Source: CAWJKP01 sp963843465 | GTDB lineage: Bacteria; Planctomycetota; Planctomycetia; Pirellulales; Thermoguttaceae | Direction of reading: 5' to 3' | Length of the DNA stretch: 64,000 bases | Assembly (NCBI GenBank): GCA_963843465.1 | Contig: CAWJKP010000004.1 | Coordinates: 186,001-250,000, forward strand | Shown here: in pieces, positions 1 to 8,089 of the stretch | Numbering within the stretch: position 1 is the stretch's first letter | How the letters are laid out: each line of letters begins with the position of its first letter | Program-made: the position numbers and the translations under genes | The notes under the pieces: generated by a model | The model's input: only the letters and a program-made list of their open reading frames with translations | What the model was told of the DNA's origin: nothing | Database searches by the model: none

Positions 1-528
1 TTCGCGCCCAGCCGCCCAGCTCCGCCTCCTTTTCGACCAGCACAACGTGGTAGCCGGCTTTGGCCGCCTCCAGGGCCGCCGTCATTCCGCTCATCCCGCC
101 GCCCACCACGAGGATGGTCTTATCGACCTCCGCGGCAAACGGCTGGGGCAGCTCCGCTTTTTTGCGCGGGTGATGCCCATCCGCAGGTAGTCTTCCGCGA
201 GCATCTGCGTGTCTTCGTCGCCGGGCGGGTGGCTCCAGACGACCATCTCGCGGAGATTGACCCGCTCGGTCAGACACCCGTCAAACGTGAAGGCCCCCGC
301 GTTGAACCTGGGCGAACATCCGGCGACCACCAGGGCGTTGACGCCCTCTTGGATTTCCTTCTTGATCCCTTCCACGCCTTCGTCGTTGCACAGGGCCGGG
401 TGGGAGCGGCAGAGGGCGACCCCGCATTCCCCGGTGACGACCTTCTCGAGGGCCTCGACATCCAGCGACTTGCCGATGTCACAGCCTTGGCAGATCCAAA
501 CGGCGACTTTCTTGTCTTGCTTAATCAC
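1..528 (-). CDS. qmoB: QmoB-like subunit of the quinone-interacting membrane-bound oxidoreductase (partial, one frameshift)
   Basis: Known role: QmoB is an HdrA-like flavin/FeS subunit of the Qmo complex, which exchanges electrons between the menaquinone pool and AprAB. Seen: the N-terminus has WICQGCDIG and AGCSPRFN, typical of the HdrA/QmoB N-terminal domain, followed after position 157 in another frame by an FAD-binding Rossmann motif (VVGGGMSGM) and EKEAELGG. The GTG start at 528-526 overlaps the end of qmoA by 8 bases. The frame breaks at an A-AAA-AAG heptamer (163-157); a -1 shift there restores the protein. The gene continues past the left edge, so QmoC cannot be checked. Inference: last visible gene of the apr-qmo operon. 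A homopolymer error or a real mutation is likelier than programmed frameshifting. Confidence 0.85.
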
Positions 529-1801
529 TGCTTCGTCCCACGCAACTTTGCAGGGCCTTCAAGGCGGCGCCCGTGGCGTCCCGCACGCACGACGCCACGT
601 CCTCCGGCCGCTTGCTGCAGCCCGCCGCCAGCAGACCGGCAAGGGGTTGATCGTCCGTCAAGAACCCGTGCTCGATCTCTCCGCAAACCCGCGTCGGGCT
701 CGATGCGGTCCGCGGCGCCTGCCGGGACCATGCCCGTCGCCAACACCACCAGGTCCACCTTTTGACTGACGCGGCGCCCGGAAAGAACGTCCTCGGCTTC
801 CACCACCAGGTCCCCGCCGGCCGCGTCGAGAGCGACCTTGGCCACCTTGCCCTTGATCAGGTGCAGTTTTTCGTCTTTCTGCGTCGCGGCGTAGAAATCT
901 TCCAGGCGTCCCGGTGAACGGATGTCGATGTAGAAGATATAGATCTGCGCATCCGGGTACTGTTGGCGCACGTAGCGCGCCTGTTTCAACGACCCCATGC
1001 AGCAGACGCCGGAGCAGTGTTTCAGGTAGTTCTCATCGCGCGAGCCGGCGCACTGCACGAAGGCGACGGCGCCGGGGGGTTTTCCGTCGGAAAGCCGCTG
1101 GATCTTCCCCGCCGTAGGCCCGTTGGCCGACGCCAGGCGCTCCATCATCACGTTGGTAATCACGTTCGGTAGGCTGCCGAAGCCGAGGCCGTCGATCTTC
1201 CCGGCGTCGTAGGGGTCCCAACCCGTCGCCCAAATCACCGCCTGGACTTCCACCTCCACGGTCTCGGGCTTCGCCGCCAGGTCGATGGCTTGGTAAGGGC
1301 AGGCCGGCAGGCACTTGCCGCACTGGGCCCCCGGGCAGACGCTGGGGTCGATCACGTATTGCAGCGGGTAGGCCGCGTCGAACGGCAGGTAGACGGCCTT
1401 GGTCGAACTCATCCCGTAATTGAAGTCGTCCGGCGCTGGACCGGGCACGCCTCGACACAAGCACCGCACGCGGTACACCGGTTGTTGACCAGCCGCGGAC
1501 GCCGCCGGATCGTCGCTCGATACCGCCCGGAAGTGCCTGTTATCTTCTCGACTTCCGAGAGGGTCAGGCAGCGGATGCGAGGGCTCGTCCTGATCCGGCG
1601 GAAATTGATTTCCAGGCCGCAGGAGGGCGGGCAGAGCTTGGGGAAGTACTGGTTCATCTGGGCCACGCGGCCGCCCAGGTAGGGTTGCTTCTCGACCAGC
1701 ACCACCTCGCAGCCCGCTTCCGAGGCTTCGATGGCCACGGTGATTCCGCTGATCCCGCCGCCGATCACCAGCACCTTTCCCCTGTTGCCGTTTGCAGTCA
1801 T
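521..1801 (-). CDS. qmoA: QmoA-like FAD/FeS subunit (two frameshifts)
   Basis: Known role: HdrA-like flavoprotein of the Qmo complex that passes electrons to or from AprAB. Seen: N-terminal FAD motif GGGISGITVAIEA, the QmoA-type segment FPKLCPPSCGLEINFR, then FeS cysteines in CTACGACVEACP and CPGAQCGKCLPACP, and a C-terminus reading EHGFLTDDQPLAGLLAAGC. The ATG at 1801 overlaps the stop of the upstream YkgJ gene (ATGA), so it is translationally coupled. The reading frame breaks near 1434-1441 (one base missing after CPV) and again near 675-690 (one base extra before EIEHGF). The two shifts cancel, giving about 426 residues, the family length. Whether they are assembly errors or decay cannot be told from one sequence. 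Confidence 0.88.
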
Positions 1802-2637
1802 CGTTTCGCCTTCGCGGCCTCCAGCACGCGCGCTCTTATTTTCACCGTCCGCTCGCCGAAGAGGCTGAACCGCAGCCAGAGGAAGGCGAAACGCAACAAC
1901 CCTTCCTCGTCGTAGCGCATCTCCTCGACGAGGTCCTCGCCGACCTCGAACCGCTCCAGCAGCGTGCTCCCGAAGACGAACTCCCGGAACTTGTCCAGGT
2001 CGTAGCACGCGGTGTACCACATGCGCATCTTCTCGGGCGAGAGGCTTTCTCCCTTCTCGAAGGACTCGTGGAGCGAGAGCTCCTTGAATGCTTCGCCCCA
2101 GGCGTCGTACTCGTCGATCCCCTGGTCGTCGAACCACTTGCGGACCGTCCACTGCCGCGGCTCGTCGTAACCTCGGCACACCTCTTCCCGCAACAGGAAG
2201 TAGAACCGCTCCCCGCGCCAGCCGTCCGGCGTGTCCCGTTGCGCCGCCAACCCCAAGGGATACATGCGGCAAGGCCACGGCCGGTCGGTGTAGATGCTGC
2301 AGCCCGCCTCCGTCACGAAGGGGCAGCTCTTGGCCTCGTCGTCCTTCATGCGGAGTATGACTACGGGGGTTTTCATATCCTTGTGGATCGGCAGCAGCGT
2401 GTACCGCCTGAGAAAGTCGCCCGAAGCCATCCCCAGACGCCTCTTCATCCGCAGCACGTCGTACGGGGAGAGGAAGATGTTCACGTCGCCGCAGCAACGG
2501 TTGAAACACGAGATGCCGGGGCGGCAGGCGAACTGGAAGGTGTCGTCCGGACCGAGCCGGGGGCAGTCCGCCAGGATCCTCTGCTGCAATTGGGCTTGCG
2601 GATCCTGGGGAAGCGGGGGATGCTCCTCGCCGCTCAC
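1798..2637 (-). CDS. YkgJ-family cysteine cluster protein
   Basis: 279 residues. Seen: a conserved cysteine pattern (FACRPGISCFNRCCGDVNIFL, then CPFVTEAGCSIYTDRPWPCRMYPLG), the signature of the YkgJ/CxxCxxCC family of putative zinc or iron chelating proteins; the rest has no recognisable catalytic motif. The GTG start at 2637 overlaps the stop of the zinc-ribbon gene (GTGA), and its own stop overlaps the qmoA start (ATGA). That tight coupling between aprA and qmoA suggests a role in assembling or maintaining the Apr/Qmo iron-sulfur enzymes, but this is inference; the function of the family is not established. Confidence 0.8.
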   Translation of the reverse strand: MSGEEHPPLPQDPQAQLQQRILADCPRLGPDDTFQFACRPGISCFNRCCGDVNIFLSPYDVLRMKRRLGMASGDFLRRYTLLPIHKDMKTPVVILRMKDDEAKSCPFVTEAGCSIYTDRPWPCRMYPLGLAAQRDTPDGWRGERFYFLLREEVCRGYDEPRQWTVRKWFDDQGIDEYDAWGEAFKELSLHESFEKGESLSPEKMRMWYTACYDLDKFREFVFGSTLLERFEVGEDLVEEMRYDEEGLLRFAFLWLRFSLFGERTVKIRARVLEAAKAKR

Positions 2638-2918
2638 AGGCCACCTCCTTGTTCATCGTCCACAATCATCTCTCGCATCGCGGACTTTGACCAGACCGGA
2701 AGCGGCGACGGGGTGCCGGTGGCGGGATTGACCATGTAGCGGTACGAGGTCGTTTGGTTGTACTGTTGCCTCATCCACTCCCACCCTTCCTTGTAGTAAG
2801 AGCAGTCGTCGTTGAAGCAGACGGCAAAAAACTCCTCCACCCAATTCGCCCCGTCCGGCACGAGCCACTTCCTCAGGCGGACGCCGCAATGGGGACAATT
2901 CAGCGGGATATCAATCAT
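2634..2918 (-). CDS. Small zinc-ribbon-like protein of the apr-qmo operon
   Basis: 94 residues. Seen: CPHCGVRLRKW near the N-terminus and CFNDDCSYY further on, two cysteine pairs spaced as in a zinc ribbon, followed by an aromatic segment (EGWEWMRQQYNQ) and a proline-rich tail. It lies 115 bases after aprA and overlaps the YkgJ gene by four bases, so it is expected to be co-transcribed with aprBA and qmo. I recognise it only as a conserved-looking small operon member, not by a family name. A role as an assembly or electron-transfer accessory is a guess from position. Confidence 0.7.
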   Translation of the reverse strand: MIDIPLNCPHCGVRLRKWLVPDGANWVEEFFAVCFNDDCSYYKEGWEWMRQQYNQTTSYRYMVNPATGTPSPLPVWSKSAMREMIVDDEQGGGL

Positions 2919-3033
2919 CGAGATCCTCGGTCAGTCCTGTTCAACGGATTCTTTCGCCGATGCTTACCACCCGGGATCGAGCCTCCGGGCGTCGTGACGC
3001 GGCGCCCGGAGGTCGCGAAAACCGGCAAGCCCC

Positions 3034-4959
3034 TTAATCCACGTCGTAGTCCGAGACTTCCTCCGTGAGGTACTTCACGGGCTTCTTCATCATCTTCCAC
3101 TGGCCCGTGTCCTTGTTGTAGACACAGTTGCAGAAAGTGCGCCAGTTCTTGTTGTCCATGCTCGGCTTGTCGGTGCGGAAGTAGTAGCCCGGCCAGCGGG
3201 TCTCCTCCCGGAACAAGATGGAGCGCATGTGCGCATCGGCCTGGTACATGCGGTGAACATTCTCCCAGCAGCGCATCAGCTCGTGCAGGTTTTCCGCGGC
3301 GAGCTGGGCCGAGTCTTCCTTGAGGAAGCCCAACAACTCCATGCCCTTTTCCAGCAGCTTGTCGCTGGTCTTGAACTGGCTGGAGACCCCGCCGGCGTAC
3401 TCGTCCATGATCTTCTGCAAGCGGTACATGAACTGCTTGGGGCGGATGTAACTGGGGTTGACGTCCGGATCGGTCGTGGCGCCCTTGTGCTGGACGAAGG
3501 TGTCCAGCGGCTTGAGGATCTCCGACTTCAGCGCGTCGATTTGCGCCGGGTCCAGTTGGCAGTGCCCGTTGGACCCGTTGAGGTCGACGATGTAGGAGAT
3601 GGCGGCCTTGGCGGCGATCCGCCCCTCGGCGTGCGAGCCCGAGGAAAACTTGTGGCTGGAGGCGCCCGAGGCGTCGCCCGCGGCGAACAGGCCGTTGACC
3701 GTCGTCATGTGCGCGTAGCCCCAGAAGTACTCGTCCTTGGTCTTGGAGGTCTGGAGATCCTCCGGACCGGAGAGCCATGCCCCGGACGCCCCGGAGTGTG
3801 ACCCGATGAAGTACGGATCACAGGCCATGATTTCCGAGGGCTTCGCCTCGGGCTCGGTGTTGGTCGCGGCCCAGAGGATGGCCTGCGAGATGGTCATGTC
3901 GAGGAAGTCCTCCCATGCCTCGGACTCCAGCTCCTTGAGTTTCTTCTTGGCGGCCTTCTCGTCCGGCGCCTTGTCGGCGATCTGCTTGATGGCGGCGGCG
4001 GTCTGCATGTAGATCGGGCCCTTGCCGTCCATCACGTCCAGCATCATCAGCCAGTTGCGGATGTTGGCCGGCGCCGGCTTGACCTTGCCGTAAGGCTCCC
4101 ACTTGTTGAGCTCGGCGGCGTTCTGCTGCATGTAATTGCCGCCCTGCGCGTTGGTCGCGATCGACTTGAACAGCAGGAACCACGCGCCCACCGGGCCGTA
4201 GGCGTCCTTGAAGCGGACGGGGATGAAGCGGACCTCCTGGCAAGTCATTTCGGCGCCGGCGTAGATGGTGAAGAAGGCGCTGGCCCCAGAGTTGAAAGGC
4301 GGATACCAGGAGCGGCCGAAGCCCTCGCCGGTGGAACGCGGCTTGAATACGTGGACCGCGCCCCCCATAGCGACGAGGGTGGCCTTGGCCTTGAAGACGT
4401 AGACCTTGTTCTCGCGGATGCTGAACCCGATCGCACCGACGCACTTGTCGCCGTTCATCAGCGGATGGGTAATGAAGACCCGCTCGAAGTATTGCCCGCC
4501 GGCCTCGGCCAGGGCGTTCTTGGCGGCCTCCGCCACGATCACCTTGTAGGACTCGCCGTTGATCATCAACTGCCAGCGGCCCTCGTGGACGTAGTTGCCG
4601 TCCTTGTCCTTCCAGATGGGCAGGCCCCACTTCTCGAAAAGGTGGACCGTCGAGTCCACGTGGCGCGCGATGTTGGCCACGAGGTCCTCGCGGGTGATGC
4701 CCATCAGATCGTTGCGCACGTAGTCGACGTAGTCCCTCAGGGTGTTGTTGCCGCTGTTGAGGTCCACGTACTGGTTGATGGCCGAAAGGCCCATCGCCAC
4801 CGCGCCGGAGCGCTCGATGGCCCCCTTGTCCACCAAGGTGACCTTCAACCCGTGCTGCTTGGCCCAGTAAGACGCCTCGACCGCCGCCCCGCAGGCGGCC
4901 ATGCCGCCTCCGAGGATCAACAAGTCGGTTTCCACCGTTACGGTCTCAAAATCCGCCAT
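3034..4959 (-). CDS. aprA: Adenylylsulfate (APS) reductase alpha subunit
   Basis: Known reaction: AprAB interconverts APS and sulfite plus AMP in the cytoplasm; it is the second step of dissimilatory sulfate reduction, and runs in reverse in some sulfur oxidisers. Seen: 641 residues, the normal AprA length, with an N-terminal FAD-binding motif (LLILGGGMAACGAAVEA), the flavoprotein segment SGAVAMGLSAINQY, and AAGDASGASSHKFSSGSHAEGR near residue 430. The frame is intact. It follows aprB by 61 bases and precedes the zinc-ribbon gene. With qmo-type genes downstream rather than aprM, electrons likely pass through menaquinone. Direction (reductive or oxidative) cannot be decided without sat, dsrAB and a tree. 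Confidence 0.97.
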   Translation of the reverse strand: MADFETVTVETDLLILGGGMAACGAAVEASYWAKQHGLKVTLVDKGAIERSGAVAMGLSAINQYVDLNSGNNTLRDYVDYVRNDLMGITREDLVANIARHVDSTVHLFEKWGLPIWKDKDGNYVHEGRWQLMINGESYKVIVAEAAKNALAEAGGQYFERVFITHPLMNGDKCVGAIGFSIRENKVYVFKAKATLVAMGGAVHVFKPRSTGEGFGRSWYPPFNSGASAFFTIYAGAEMTCQEVRFIPVRFKDAYGPVGAWFLLFKSIATNAQGGNYMQQNAAELNKWEPYGKVKPAPANIRNWLMMLDVMDGKGPIYMQTAAAIKQIADKAPDEKAAKKKLKELESEAWEDFLDMTISQAILWAATNTEPEAKPSEIMACDPYFIGSHSGASGAWLSGPEDLQTSKTKDEYFWGYAHMTTVNGLFAAGDASGASSHKFSSGSHAEGRIAAKAAISYIVDLNGSNGHCQLDPAQIDALKSEILKPLDTFVQHKGATTDPDVNPSYIRPKQFMYRLQKIMDEYAGGVSSQFKTSDKLLEKGMELLGFLKEDSAQLAAENLHELMRCWENVHRMYQADAHMRSILFREETRWPGYYFRTDKPSMDNKNWRTFCNCVYNKDTGQWKMMKKPVKYLTEEVSDYDVD

Positions 4960-5020
4960 GGTCCTTGATCTCCTTGAAATCTCTTGCTCACCAGCCAGAC
5001 TCTGGAAAAACCTCAGCCGA

Positions 5021-5488
5021 CTACAGTGTCGGAATCCTGTCCAAGTGGACCCGCCCCCTCTCGGTGTTCAGGCCGGCCGGCTCGCCCATCAGCGCGGGGC
5101 TCTTCAGGTTGTCGTCGTTCGTGGGATAGTGATCGAACGGCTGCACCTTGCCTTCCGCGACGCCCCTGCGAATGGGAAACTTGAAGCGTTTGGGCTTGAT
5201 GTCCTTGTTGCGGAACTGGATGGTCCACATGATGTCCTCGGTGCTGCGCATCGCCGTCACGCTGGCGCCCAGGGGCACAAAGTCGGCGTAACCGCGAACT
5301 TCGACCGCCTGGGTGGGGCAGATCTTGACGCAGTTGTAGCATTCCCAGCACATCGAAGGGTCGCGGTTGAAGGCCTTCATGGTCTCTTTGTTCAAGACCA
5401 TCAGGTCGTTAGGGCAAATGTGCTGGCAGGCGGTCTTGTCCAGCGCCTTGCAGCCGTCACACTTGTCCGTAATCACGAAACTCGGCAT
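5021..5488 (-). CDS. aprB: Adenylylsulfate reductase beta subunit (2x[4Fe-4S])
   Basis: 155 residues, normal for AprB. Seen: two ferredoxin-like cysteine clusters, CDGCKALDKTACQHICP and CWECYNCVKICP, then the typical C-terminal extension (PIRRGVAEGKVQPFDHY) that wraps around AprA. Known role: passes electrons between the Qmo complex and the FAD of AprA. The ATG at 5488 is preceded by a good ribosome-binding site (GGAGAAACGAAC). It is the first gene of the operon; the promoter lies 185-213 bases upstream of the start, leaving a leader of about 175 nt. The frame is intact. Confidence 0.97.
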   Translation of the reverse strand: MPSFVITDKCDGCKALDKTACQHICPNDLMVLNKETMKAFNRDPSMCWECYNCVKICPTQAVEVRGYADFVPLGASVTAMRSTEDIMWTIQFRNKDIKPKRFKFPIRRGVAEGKVQPFDHYPTNDDNLKSPALMGEPAGLNTERGRVHLDRIPTL

Positions 5489-5666
5489 GTTCGTTTCTCC
5501 TTCCAGTCAAATGGGGTAGTTCCGAGAACCTGTGGTAGCCGATTGCGGCAACTTCGCAGCGACGCCTCTTGCCGCAAGACGGCGCGGCAGGGACTCGCCT
5601 CCGCACCGCGGCCGAGCTGGCCAGGAACCTCGGCACCGAGGCGCGGGTGCTCATCCAGGATGCACA
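5489..5666 (-). promoter_or_regulatory. Long 5' leader of the apr operon, shared with the etf operon
   Basis: The predicted transcript start is near 5666. The first ~60 nt of the leader match the leader at 22,828-23,047. Both have an ATG at about +12 (here 5654) opening a frame that begins MSTRASVPR, and a small hairpin (CTCGG-TG-CCGAG). In the first nine codons the three differences between the two leaders are all third-position synonymous changes. This could be a leader peptide or a conserved RNA element; similarity fades after about 18 codons. No known riboswitch motif was recognised. Confidence 0.55.
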
Positions 5667-5672
5667 CTGTTG

Positions 5673-5701
5673 CTTTTACACCCGGAACAACCCTCTGTCA
5701 A
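5673..5701 (-). promoter_or_regulatory. Sigma-70-type promoter of the aprBA-qmo operon
   Basis: Read on the minus strand: TTGACA (5701-5696), a 17-base spacer, then TAAAAG (5678-5673). The same geometry occurs upstream of etfB (TTGACA-17-TAAAAA). The -35 is perfect and the -10 matches four of six consensus bases. Confidence 0.7.
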
Positions 5702-5709
5702 GGACTCGT

Positions 5710-5723
5710 GTGATTTTTTTCAC
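5710..5723. promoter_or_regulatory. GTGA-N6-TCAC operator upstream of the apr promoter (Rex- or CRP/FNR-like)
   Basis: GTGA TTTTTT TCAC lies eight bases upstream of the -35 element, followed by a degenerate half-site (TTTTGTTCGCG, 5725-5735). The same arrangement stands upstream of etfB. GTGA-N6-TCAC is the core of both Rex sites (TTGTGAA-N4-TTCACAA) and CRP/FNR sites. Because rex is encoded at 10.9 kb, Rex is the favoured but unproven binder. A position just upstream of -35 is compatible with either activation or repression. Confidence 0.6.
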
Positions 5724-5776
5724 GTTTTGTTCGCGAGGGCCCAAATCCGACGACGCCCCGTCTTCTTGGGGGAGAT

Positions 5777-5788
5777 CTGCCGGGGCAG
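5777..5788. promoter_or_regulatory. Conserved upstream palindrome CTGCC-GG-GGCAG
   Basis: A perfect inverted repeat 53 bases from the GTGA-N6-TCAC box, within a longer conserved stretch (TGGGGG-(A/GA)-TCTGCCGGGGCAG). The same palindrome occurs 51 bases from the equivalent box upstream of etfB (23,156-23,167). Conserved spacing suggests a binding site for a second regulator; the binder is unknown. Confidence 0.5.
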
Positions 5789-6028
5789 GCAAAATCGTGA
5801 TCGCGGACGGCCCTTCCGCCGCGCGCCGCAGGCAATGCGGCTCCCAAAACCTCCTGGTCCGACAGGCAATCCGCCCATTTTCGCCGGGCCAGTCTTGACA
5901 GGCGGTGGGAAACGTGACAAAAATCTCAGATGTCTGCCGAAGGACGCATCCGCGCCGTCGCGTCAGCCTCGCGACGCGACGCCGTGCGCCGAGACATCAC
6001 CTGGACCGCGGGAAACGGGGACCGGAAA

Positions 6029-6979
6029 ATGAGCCTGCCGCTCAAGCCCTCACGCGACGCGCTGCTGGGTCTTCTGGTGGCGGTTTTCCTCGCCGTGCCG
6101 GCCTACGCCGCCGGCTCCGTCCCGGCCGGTCCGGAGACGTCGCCCTGGTGGGTCTGCCCTTTGCTCCTCTTTGCCGTGACTTGCGTCATCGGCATCCTGG
6201 CCGTGTTGGGCGGCGTCGGCGGAGGCGTGCTGTACGTGCCGATCGTCAGCGGCTTCTTTCCCATTCACCTGGACTTCGTCCGTGGGGCCGGACTCTTCGT
6301 GGCCCTTTCCGGCGCCCTGGCCGCCGGGCCCGGCCTGCTCCGGGCCAACCTCGCCAGCCTCCGCCTGGCTCTCCCCGTGGGTCTGATCGCCTCGCTCTGC
6401 GCCATCTTCGGCGCCATGATCGGTCTGGCGCTGCCGACGCGCCTCGTACAGATCGGGCTAGGGGCGACGATCTTGGGGATCTGCGGCGTGATGCTTGCCG
6501 CCCGCAAGTCCGAATTCCCCATGGTCCCCCGTGCCGACAGGCTTTCCACCATCCTCGCTATCTACGGTCTTTACCGGGAAGCAAGCACCGGGCGCGTGGT
6601 GGACTGGAAAATCCACCGCACCGCGCTGGGGGCCTGCTTGTTTGTCGTGATCGGGATCCTGGCCGGCATGTTCGGGTTGGGCGCGGGTTGGGCCAACGTG
6701 CCCACACTGAATCTTGTTATGGGCGTACCGTTGAAGATCAGCGTGGGCACCAGCAAGTTCTTGCTTTCGATCACGGACAGTTCTGCGGCCTGGATTTATC
6801 TGAACAACGGTTGCGTGATACCCCTGATGGTCGTGCCGTCAATCGTTGGCGTGATGCTCGGCTCGCTGGTCGGTGTTCGCATTCTCAAGGTTGCCAAGCC
6901 GACGTTCATCCGCTGGGTGGTCATCGGCGTGCTGGCGTTCGCGGGTCTCAGGGCGATTTCCAAAGGGCTAGGGTATTAG
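6029..6979 (+). CDS. TauE/SafE-family sulfite/sulfonate exporter
   Basis: 316 residues from the ATG at 6029. Seen: an N-terminal hydrophobic segment, then two related halves each starting with a glycine-rich TauE signature (GGVGGGVLYVPIV and FGLGAGWANVPTLNL), with about eight membrane spans. Known: the TauE/SafE family exports sulfite, sulfoacetate and other organosulfur anions across the inner membrane. Next to aprBA a role in sulfite or sulfate movement is plausible. An upstream in-frame extension to 5930 is arginine-rich and lacks membrane character, so the later start was chosen. A TTGACA at 5897 and a near-match to the GTGA-N6-TCAC box at 5919-5932 (one mismatch) lie upstream. Confidence 0.82.
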   Translation: MSLPLKPSRDALLGLLVAVFLAVPAYAAGSVPAGPETSPWWVCPLLLFAVTCVIGILAVLGGVGGGVLYVPIVSGFFPIHLDFVRGAGLFVALSGALAAGPGLLRANLASLRLALPVGLIASLCAIFGAMIGLALPTRLVQIGLGATILGICGVMLAARKSEFPMVPRADRLSTILAIYGLYREASTGRVVDWKIHRTALGACLFVVIGILAGMFGLGAGWANVPTLNLVMGVPLKISVGTSKFLLSITDSSAAWIYLNNGCVIPLMVVPSIVGVMLGSLVGVRILKVAKPTFIRWVVIGVLAFAGLRAISKGLGY

Positions 6980-7019
6980 AAACTGGGCGAACATCGCAGA
7001 AACGTGGAGGATTCTCCTC

Positions 7020-7547
7020 ATGTCGCTCCTGAAACTCAAAGTGCCGGCCCACGACCTCAGCGGCGAGGATCCTCGGCCGCCGCCGGGTTCCCCCTCTGCG
7101 GAGTGCTCCGAAACCGTGGCCCTGGAAGAGCGGCGGGCGGATTCGTTGCAACCGACTCCTGAGCAGATTCGATACGCTGGCGTGCTGGAGAAAGTCGCAC
7201 GCCTGGGCCTGCTCTGTCTTTTGGTCACCTTCCTCCTGTACGCCTTCGGGATCGTGGAGCCCCGCATTCCCATTGACAGGGTCTGCGAGTGCTGGAAATT
7301 GGACGCTCACCAGTACCGTAGCGCGGCGGGAATCGAGAGAGGTTGGCACTGGGTGTCGCTGTTGGGGTACGGCGACTTCCTCAATTTCCTGGGGATCATT
7401 CTCCTGGCCGGCGCGACCGTCCTATGCTATATTGCGGTTATCCCGCTGTTGCTGAAGCGGAACGACATGCTCTACACAGTCCTCGCATTGCTCCAGATCC
7501 TCGTCCTTCTCTTCGCCGCCAGCGGCGTTATCGCGGTGGGCCACTGA
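7020..7547 (+). CDS. Three-span membrane protein paired with TauE
   Basis: 175 residues. Seen: a charged N-terminal region of ~60 residues, then hydrophobic spans near residues 63-83 (LGLLCLLVTFLLYAFGIV), 119-145 and 151-172. The start at 7020 is preceded by a strong GGAGGA site. It follows the exporter by 40 bases and ends one base before the response-regulator start, so an operon is likely. DUF1634-type small membrane proteins often follow TauE genes and this may be a distant relative, but I cannot confirm the family. Function unknown; an accessory of the exporter is inferred from position. Confidence 0.7.
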   Translation: MSLLKLKVPAHDLSGEDPRPPPGSPSAECSETVALEERRADSLQPTPEQIRYAGVLEKVARLGLLCLLVTFLLYAFGIVEPRIPIDRVCECWKLDAHQYRSAAGIERGWHWVSLLGYGDFLNFLGIILLAGATVLCYIAVIPLLLKRNDMLYTVLALLQILVLLFAASGVIAVGH

Positions 7548-7548
7548 C

Positions 7549-8028
7549 ATGATGAAGAAACTCCGGGTATTGCTGGTTGACGATGAACAGGAGTTTGTCG
7601 AAACCCTGGCGGACCGGCTGAAAATGCGCGACCTGGAAGCGGTCGCCACCCACAATGGGCAAGAGGCATTGTCCGCCGTGAAGGGGGAGGAGCCGGACGT
7701 GATTGTCCTGGATCTGAAGATGCCGGGCCTTCCCGGCATTGAGGTCCTGCGGCGCGTAAAAGAAGCCTATCCCAACGTGGAAGTCATCATTCTGACAGGC
7801 CATGGAAGCGAAAAGGACGAGCAGACAGCGCGCGGCCTTGGGGCGTTCGACTACTTGCAAAAACCCGCGGACCTTGACACCCTCGTCTCCCGCATCAAGC
7901 GCGCATTCCAGCAAAGGATGCAGAAGCTGGAGCAGATGTCCGTGGCCGTGGCTTTTGCCGAGGCCGGTGAGTTCGATACGGTCCAGAAGATCATGAGGAA
8001 GGGCGGAAAGGACGCCCCGGGCGGTTGA
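7549..8028 (+). CDS. Response regulator (receiver domain plus short C-terminal tail)
   Basis: 159 residues. Seen: a complete receiver domain with acidic DDE near residue 12, the phospho-acceptor Asp in VLDLKMPG, the Thr in ILTGHGS and the Lys in LQKP. There is no DNA-binding domain. The tail of ~35 residues contains VAFAEAGEFDTVQKIM, a motif that recurs at the N-terminus of the receiver protein at 11.6 kb. The histidine kinase at 8.1 kb follows directly and is the likely partner. Acting by protein-protein contact rather than as a transcription factor is inferred from the absence of an output domain. Confidence 0.88.
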   Translation: MMKKLRVLLVDDEQEFVETLADRLKMRDLEAVATHNGQEALSAVKGEEPDVIVLDLKMPGLPGIEVLRRVKEAYPNVEVIILTGHGSEKDEQTARGLGAFDYLQKPADLDTLVSRIKRAFQQRMQKLEQMSVAVAFAEAGEFDTVQKIMRKGGKDAPGG

Positions 8029-8089
8029 ATCGCCCGCGCCGTGTTTTCCCCTGGGAGCCGCCGCCTGGTCGCCCGGAAAACCAGTGGAC

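Noticed and set aside
157..163. Programmed -1 frameshifting in qmoB as the preferred explanation
   Set aside because: Neighbouring genes have frameshifts at non-slippery sites and of both signs, so error or mutation explains the data more simply; kept only as a low-interest finding.
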